Below, one piece after another: positions 58,157 to 64,000 of a stretch of 64,000 nucleotides of DNA; the first letter of the stretch is position 1; every line of letters begins with the position of its first letter. The position numbers were made by a program, and so were the translations under genes. The DNA lies in NCBI RefSeq assembly GCF_013373865.1, contig NC_050473.1, positions 17,957,597 through 18,021,596 on the forward strand, given 5' to 3'. Under the pieces are notes generated by a model. It saw only the letters and a program-made list of their open reading frames with translations, made no database searches and was not told the DNA's origin. Source of the DNA: Monomorium pharaonis (Eukaryota > Arthropoda > Insecta > Hymenoptera > Formicidae).

Positions 58157-60462
58157 CTTTATAGATATATACGTTACATGGTCCGTATGAAAAATTCCCA
58201 GATCGCGCGATTCTCGAAATAGTTACTAAGGAAGTTCTCGAGGCCGCGTCTGTTTGAATATTTAAGAACGATTTGTGAGAACGATACCGCCGATCCTTGC
58301 GAGTCCAAGGTAAATTCGCGCATGAGAATACTTATATTATGACGTCAGAAGAAATGAGAGAATCGCGAGAAAATATACGTGATGTATGCATGAGTGATTT
58401 CCGCGCGCGAGACAGGAATTTTTACGTTTCGCGGAACCCGCGTGGCTCCCTCATTGCCATCGGCACGAAACTTGCTCCTCGTTTCCACCTTGATTTGGAG
58501 AACCGTGAAGATTTCGGAAACGATCCGAGTAGCGCGCGACAGACGCGACTTTCAACGGCATTGTGAACTCGGAAGGAAGAGCGGTTGCATTGGCGTAAAG
58601 TTATTTGCCAATTCGGCTATATGGTACAGCACCACCGGTGTACGATACGCGGCCGACGACGCGTCGCGCGCCCGCGACGATGAATATTTTTCGTGCGCGA
58701 GAGCTTCCACGCCACGCGAAATAAATATTTATATCGTCGCCGGAACGCCCGCGGTATCGCGGGAGATCGTATCGTTTTCGCCCTCGTTTTTCATGGAGAG
58801 ATGCGCGGCAATCTCGGCAATTAACAAAAGCTCCTCCATGCGTACGTTCTGTGCGTGTTCCACGTGGAAAAAAAAATATGTATAGAGGCTGCAGTCGCGA
58901 GTGAATTTATCCTCCTATACGAACGTACAACACTTTTAAAGCGGACAAAACAGGCTTTCGTGAATGTTTAACTCTTGCAAACCGAATTTTTCGGAGATTC
59001 CGAGATTTCCTGAGGAAGATTTATGTACATAGTTGGACGGAATAAGTCTGATAAGTTTGATTTATCTTGAACTATGAATTGCAATACTTAATAAGACCGT
59101 TTTTATATATTTGAGGAATTTATTCGAAGATCTAAGCAAATCGCGAGATTGCGTTCTAATCGAGCACTCGTTTCGCCGCTACGGCTCAAGGATCAAAAAC
59201 TATTATTAGAGCTCCATCGTTGATTCCGAGTAACCGGTGAAATTACACGTCGTAGAGAAGAAGCCACTTTTCCACGCTCGAAACTTTTTGTATAAATACA
59301 TATGCATGCATCTCCCTATCTCCCTCCCCTTCTCTCCCTCCGCGAAAACGTACTCGTCGAGCTCGAACCTCTCGGTTCGCGGGGTATCCGCGCTGAGCAA
59401 TTTCAGGAGGCGAGAGAGAAATGCAGAAAGCACTCCCCGCGTGTGCGCGCAACCGAGCGGAGCACTTTTGTCCCGTCGGACAAATTTCGCACACATTCGC
59501 GTGCGCCGCTGCTCGCGAGCGGACGGCGCGGAGGGCCCTCGTCGCGTGCGAAAGAGCGAGAGCGGTACACACGCGAAACTTTTCTATCGATCGGCGGTCG
59601 TCCGGCGGCCCGGCTCCGCCGGAGGAGGCGCGGGAAGGGCAGCCACGCTGTCCTCGCGTGTCGATACCGATACCGCGCCCTCGCCCTCGGCGTCGTCGCC
59701 AAGCGAGCAAGCGAGCGAGCGAGCGACGCTCCGTTGTAGTCGCCGGTGCGCCGATAAGCCGCTTATCGCCGCGCCGAGATACGCGGAGCGTAAGGATCGG
59801 GCTCCACGAATAAGGACGCGTGCTTACCGGTCGTGCGATGACGTCCGTATTACGATCTCGTCGACGCTTTAGGATGTAGAATACGTTGGATCGTAAGGCT
59901 GACGAGCGCGTCCGCGATAAGCACGTTTCTTTATTGTAATGAAGAGAGCTGGTTTTATTTTAGGTAGCCGTCCTTTGTTTTAGCGACATTGTGGGAAATT
60001 CTTTACTAATTAGCGTTTCAATGCCTGATGTCGTACTGATGAGCGAACTTTTACTAAAACTGAAACAACATAATTTGCTTTGTCTCCTGTCAGTTATGCT
60101 TTTCTAATTTTTGTTTAAGTAAAATTATTTAAATTAGATATGCGCTTTCAGTTTCTGTTATGACACATTTATTTCATATTTAAGTCGAGGGTGTGTATCC
60201 AATACGGTCGGACTATCAGAAAATCGCGAAGTATTTTATATTCTGTGCAAAAAATTGTGTAAGGCTCGGGTTCCCGACGGTCACACACCGGTTTGGAAAC
60301 ATGCGGGCACAAAGCCTTAAAAAGGTTCAGATTTGTTCTTTATTTCTTCTGAGAAAATATCGGCATTAGTGGCGAGACATTCGATCTTTCGCAGTAGGAG
60401 GCTTCCCGTTCGTCACTTACGGTCGTTAAAGCGATCCGAACAAAGCGCAATATTATCGCGAA

Positions 60463-60465
<3 letters not shown>

Positions 60466-60499
<34 letters not shown>
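60466..60499. repeat. GT microsatellite
   Basis: About 17 GT units. Confidence 0.93.
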
Positions 60500-60501
<2 letters not shown>

Positions 60502-63029
60502 ACGGAGTTGATCCATTGTCTCGCGATTACAATTTTCTTAGATAAAGCAAATTACAAATGAAATTAGATCTTGGATTATGGATACATTTGTGAACTCAAC
60601 CAGTAGATACAAGAAAAATTTTAGATAAATTTTAGCCGCGCGAATTTGTTGTGTTAAAATAATTCAACGATACATAAAACTTTCAGGTTTCCTTTCGCGT
60701 TTCATTCGAGAAAAGTGTGCGCTGTCAGGACGCATAATTTTCAACCGCGTCTCCGCATCCGAATGAGAGAAGACGGGGGATCAGTTCGCACACGACGAAC
60801 GATCCGATCGTTCTCCCCGCAAGTAGCAAACGTTATTTTTAATCACCGCGCGGCTGACGTTTCCCGTAATTGCGGGATACTTTGCGATTCGTGAACCGTG
60901 GAAGGCGCCTCTCTTTTTTTCCAGAAAAAACGAGAGAGGGAAGGAGGGAACCGTCGCGGACGGTGCTCGATGCCGGTCACGTAGACCTCGTAGTTCCGAG
61001 GGTGCCCTGAGCACGCCGCGGAATACTAGAATACTACAGCGGCGAGAATGCGCGGCGCATACCCGCAACGCGCGAGCGGATAACGCGCGCGCGAGCTCAC
61101 GGCGAGAGAGAGAGACGACGAGCTCGGAATTTTCGGTTTCCTCTATCGGAATGTACTCCACGTTCGCGCGGCATGAAACGTTCTCTTTCAGCCCGACGAC
61201 GTGGGGATTAATATTATTAACGTATCCCGTATAATCGTGGTAACGTCATCTGCGTACGGTTATTCGTATACGTTAAGGTGCGTACGGTGAATCCGCGCCT
61301 AACAACAACAACAACACGGTAGCGGGCTCCTGAAAGATCGAGCGACGAGAGGGTAATCTTTTTCTCGTCGTGATACACCTCCGCGCAACATCGCGGTATC
61401 TAATATCGCGATAACCGTGAAATATGATGGACGCGGGATATCGCGAAATTGCGGCTTTAAACTGTCCGTATAAACGTGAAAAGATAGAGAAGAGAACGAG
61501 CGAGAGAGAGAGAAGACTGCGGTATCCGATGAAATGCACGCCGCATCAGGTGGATTTGCATTTTCCTCGCGAGCGAGATGACTCGGGCTCCTTCGAAGGA
61601 ACGTAAATCTCCCGCGCGATAACGCCGCGCCGAAGGCACTGTTATGCATATTCACGCGCGCGTGAATCTAGTAAAAAGCAACACGTAACACGCGGGGAAG
61701 AACGAGGCGGAGAGGGAGGAGAGAGAAGGGTGACGAGGGAAACGTTACGTCAGCCGGCGCGCGTATACGTAATATAATAAATTCGTAAACGAGCCGAGCG
61801 GAATTCGAAACGGTTCGTCCCAATGACGACGAAGCGTTTTTCGTATCTCCTCGTGTAGGTGGATCCCCTTGATCTTGACGTGTGGCTGTGACCCCCATAT
61901 GAATTTTCGCCGCCGAAAGATCCGCCGCCGCCACCGGAGACTGAGAGCGAGACGATCGCCTTCGCCTTTGCCTTCGAAACCTGCGGCCGCCACCACGTTC
62001 GACGCGTTTTCACCTCGCCCCGGCGAACCATTACCTCGCCCACGTCGCGAGGCACAATCGCCTAAAGTCCTCCGATCGGGTAAAACCGGTTTTGGATCGC
62101 GACCAGTGCTGTAACTACCTACTATGCGGCCGGATTTCACGATCGGAGAGACGAGGCCGCTCTCTCGCGCCTTTTACGAGACCCCGCGCGAGAGAAGAAG
62201 AGGAGAGGCTTGCGACGATATTCCACGACGAATTAAACCGCTCCGGAAACGTGACGCGAATCGCCGATCGAGCTGAGGGACGAGGAATAATTTCGTAAAT
62301 CTTCGTCGCAATCTTCCCTAGGATCCTCCTCCCCCAACTATTTCCAACGACATTTGTTTACGCAGAGGAAATCCAAGTCCATGCTCCGATTTAAATTTGC
62401 CTTCGCGTATGAGGTGTCATTACAGCTGAGAAAACAAGACGTAAATGCATGTGTAATGTTACGAATTGTAAATAGCATAATTAAATTAATTGTCGATTTA
62501 TTTTTAGTTGCATATAAAAGAATTGGTAATAAATTTCTTGAATTCAAGTATTTATATGTCTCAGTGAGACTAAAGTATTTTATACATTTAATTTGAATGC
62601 ATAAACGTTTGAACCGAAGGAATTTAATCGCATTGAAAAATTCAGTAAGATTAACATGTCTCTCTCAGTGCGACACCGGTAAGATTTCTTCGGCGTAACG
62701 ATAGATAGCTCAAATGATAATTCAATTGAAAATTCAGTCTACTACTTCATGCGACTCTTGCTATGCGGAGTAACTCGTTTCTGCGGATATTACCATCGAC
62801 GTTTTACGTGCATTGTCCCGAGCTCAGCAGAAAGCCTTCTCGAGGCGTGCAGCGATGGAGAATTTTTTATTCAGCAGTGTATTTGTTCGCTCGTCGATGA
62901 GACGCCGATATGCTAGCGAGTGCACGTTGCTGGTGTCATAAGATACACCGCGAAGCGGAGCGCAAAGGGTTAACGACATTCCACGTCGTCGAGAGGAGAG
63001 AGATAGATAGATACATAGATAGAGATAGC

Positions 63030-63030
<1 letters not shown>

Positions 63031-63061
<31 letters not shown>
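63031..63061. repeat. GA microsatellite
   Basis: About 15 GA units following GATA units. Confidence 0.9.
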
Positions 63062-63064
<3 letters not shown>

Positions 63065-64000
63065 AAGAAGGAGCTGCGCCGTACAGCGCGCTATTAACCC
63101 TTAACCGACTCGGCAACACTCGGTCATGCACCCCCGATGCGCTATACGCCGCGTGCAACCCTCGGCGGAAGCGTCGGTGGCGGTGGCACCGGCGGCGGCG
63201 GATCGATCGCGCGCGCGTTTCTTCGCGTCTCCGACGTAAAAATTAGTATTCCGCTCTCGGCGCCGGCCGCGGCGGGCAGCAGGCACTGCGAAAGCGGAGG
63301 GAGGGCGAAGGGGATGCCGGGAATAGGAGGCAGAGAACGTCGTGGAGCGTTCCCAGGAACGTCCAACCCCCTTTCTCCTCTTTTCCCTCGTCGTAACTGC
63401 GCTCGTATAATCCCCTACGTGTATCTACGCCTCTCCCCTTCGATTTCCTTCTCTTTCTCTCTCCCTCTCGCTTTAAAGTCCTTCCTCTTTCTCGCGGCTT
63501 TCTCGCTTCGCGAAACGACGTTTTACGGAAACGGCACGGCGGCGCGCCGCCCGGGGTAGCACTCCTGAATATCGAGAACCGGACCGGGTGTCTTCCCCCC
63601 CCTCCCCTCTTTCCCCTCCTTGGCTACGGACGTGGGTCGCATTCGCGTCCGAGACCGCGAATGCGGACCGAATGCCGATTCGTCCCCGCCACCTCCCTTC
63701 CTCCCGGATTCGCGGTTCGTTTTAATTGCCGGAGTTCATCACGGATCCTTTTCGCGCTCGGAACAGCCTCCGAATCGCCTTCTTTATCCGCGGACTCAGC
63801 CCGTTCGATACCCGCCGCTGTTCTTCCTGCCCTTTACACTTTAACGAAGATACATTCTTCGCCACGGAACACAGAGCGGCTATTGATCCGTTGACACTTT
63901 CTCGACAAAGTCGTAAATACAGAGGCATCAAATTAATTGATTTTTGTTCTCTTATTCAGCCTGCAATAAATTAAATTGCAAGTGTAATATTATTAGAATT

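Larger units (their letters stand above)
56039..64000. other. Gene-free stretch to the right edge
   Basis: AT-rich 56.0-56.6 kb, then alternating CpG-rich and AT-rich sequence. Overlapping open frames at 59.2-59.9 kb and 61.7-62.1 kb have no splice or motif support. Microsatellites at 58097, 60466 and 63031. Confidence 0.45.

Noticed and set aside
59237..59872. Overlapping open frames on both strands
   Set aside because: Several frames are open at once and none has family-like sequence; explained by CpG-rich composition.
60020..60060. CTGATGAG followed by CGAAC, resembling a hammerhead ribozyme core
   Set aside because: There is no stem II between the two core blocks, the GAAA is missing, and no flanking stems were found.
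61745..62140. Two minus-strand frames (Gly-rich, and one ending in an HVKIKGIHLHEEIRK segment)
   Set aside because: Both look mildly protein-like but they overlap each other, lack a good acceptor or donor, and neither matches a known family. Worth a translated search but not called.
1..64000. tRNA, rRNA, CRISPR arrays, prokaryotic-type operons or phage genes
   Set aside because: No tRNA B-box context, rRNA-like sequence or spaced direct repeats were seen by eye; microsatellites explain the regular repeats.

Overview
The window looks like nuclear DNA from an insect, most likely a hymenopteran and plausibly an ant. The evidence is split genes with GT/AG introns, patches of CpG-rich sequence alternating with very AT-rich sequence, many GA/CT dinucleotide runs, an arthropod-type MADF-BESS gene, and short inverted-repeat elements scattered through introns and intergenic DNA. 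The species call is an inference and no search was run. Most of the 64 kb is non-coding. The many open frames in GC-rich stretches appear to be chance frames and are left out.

Layout, left to right. (1) Bases 1 to about 75 hold the edge of a GC-rich coding exon on the minus strand that runs out of the window. (2) About 2.28 to 9.87 kb, minus strand: a multi-exon gene for a long, charged, mostly disordered protein of unknown function. I assembled it from splice signals and matching phases: first exon 9560-9865, second 9316-9482, a 3.5-kb exon 4718-8233, a 28-nt micro-exon 3522-3549, exon 2587-2781, and a tentative last exon 2278-2352. (3) 17.35 to 32.05 kb, minus strand: the best-identified gene, the insect orthologue of the IRF2BP1/2/L transcriptional co-regulators (Drosophila pits). 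It has five coding exons, a 12.6-kb first intron, an N-terminal zinc finger and a C-terminal RING-type finger that is split by a 109-bp intron. Its CpG-rich 5' flank lies at 32.05 to 33.35 kb. (4) 33.4 to 47.6 kb: no convincing gene, only microsatellites, one foldback element and a doubtful 73-codon ORF. (5) 47.63 to 48.94 kb, minus strand: a two-exon MADF-BESS protein. (6) 49.1 to 64 kb: no convincing gene; several inverted-repeat elements, a 130-bp tandem duplication, microsatellites and CpG-rich patches.

The three gene models are all on the minus strand. Two (pits and MADF-BESS) are predicted nuclear regulators, but nothing in the sequence ties them into one pathway. The most useful observations are the micro-exon gene model, a duplicated 3' splice-site segment inside that gene, a miniature inverted-repeat family present in introns of two different genes, a CTG repeat just inside the pits first intron, and an excess of perfect TGACGTCA palindromes. 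I did not see evidence for a novel multi-gene system.
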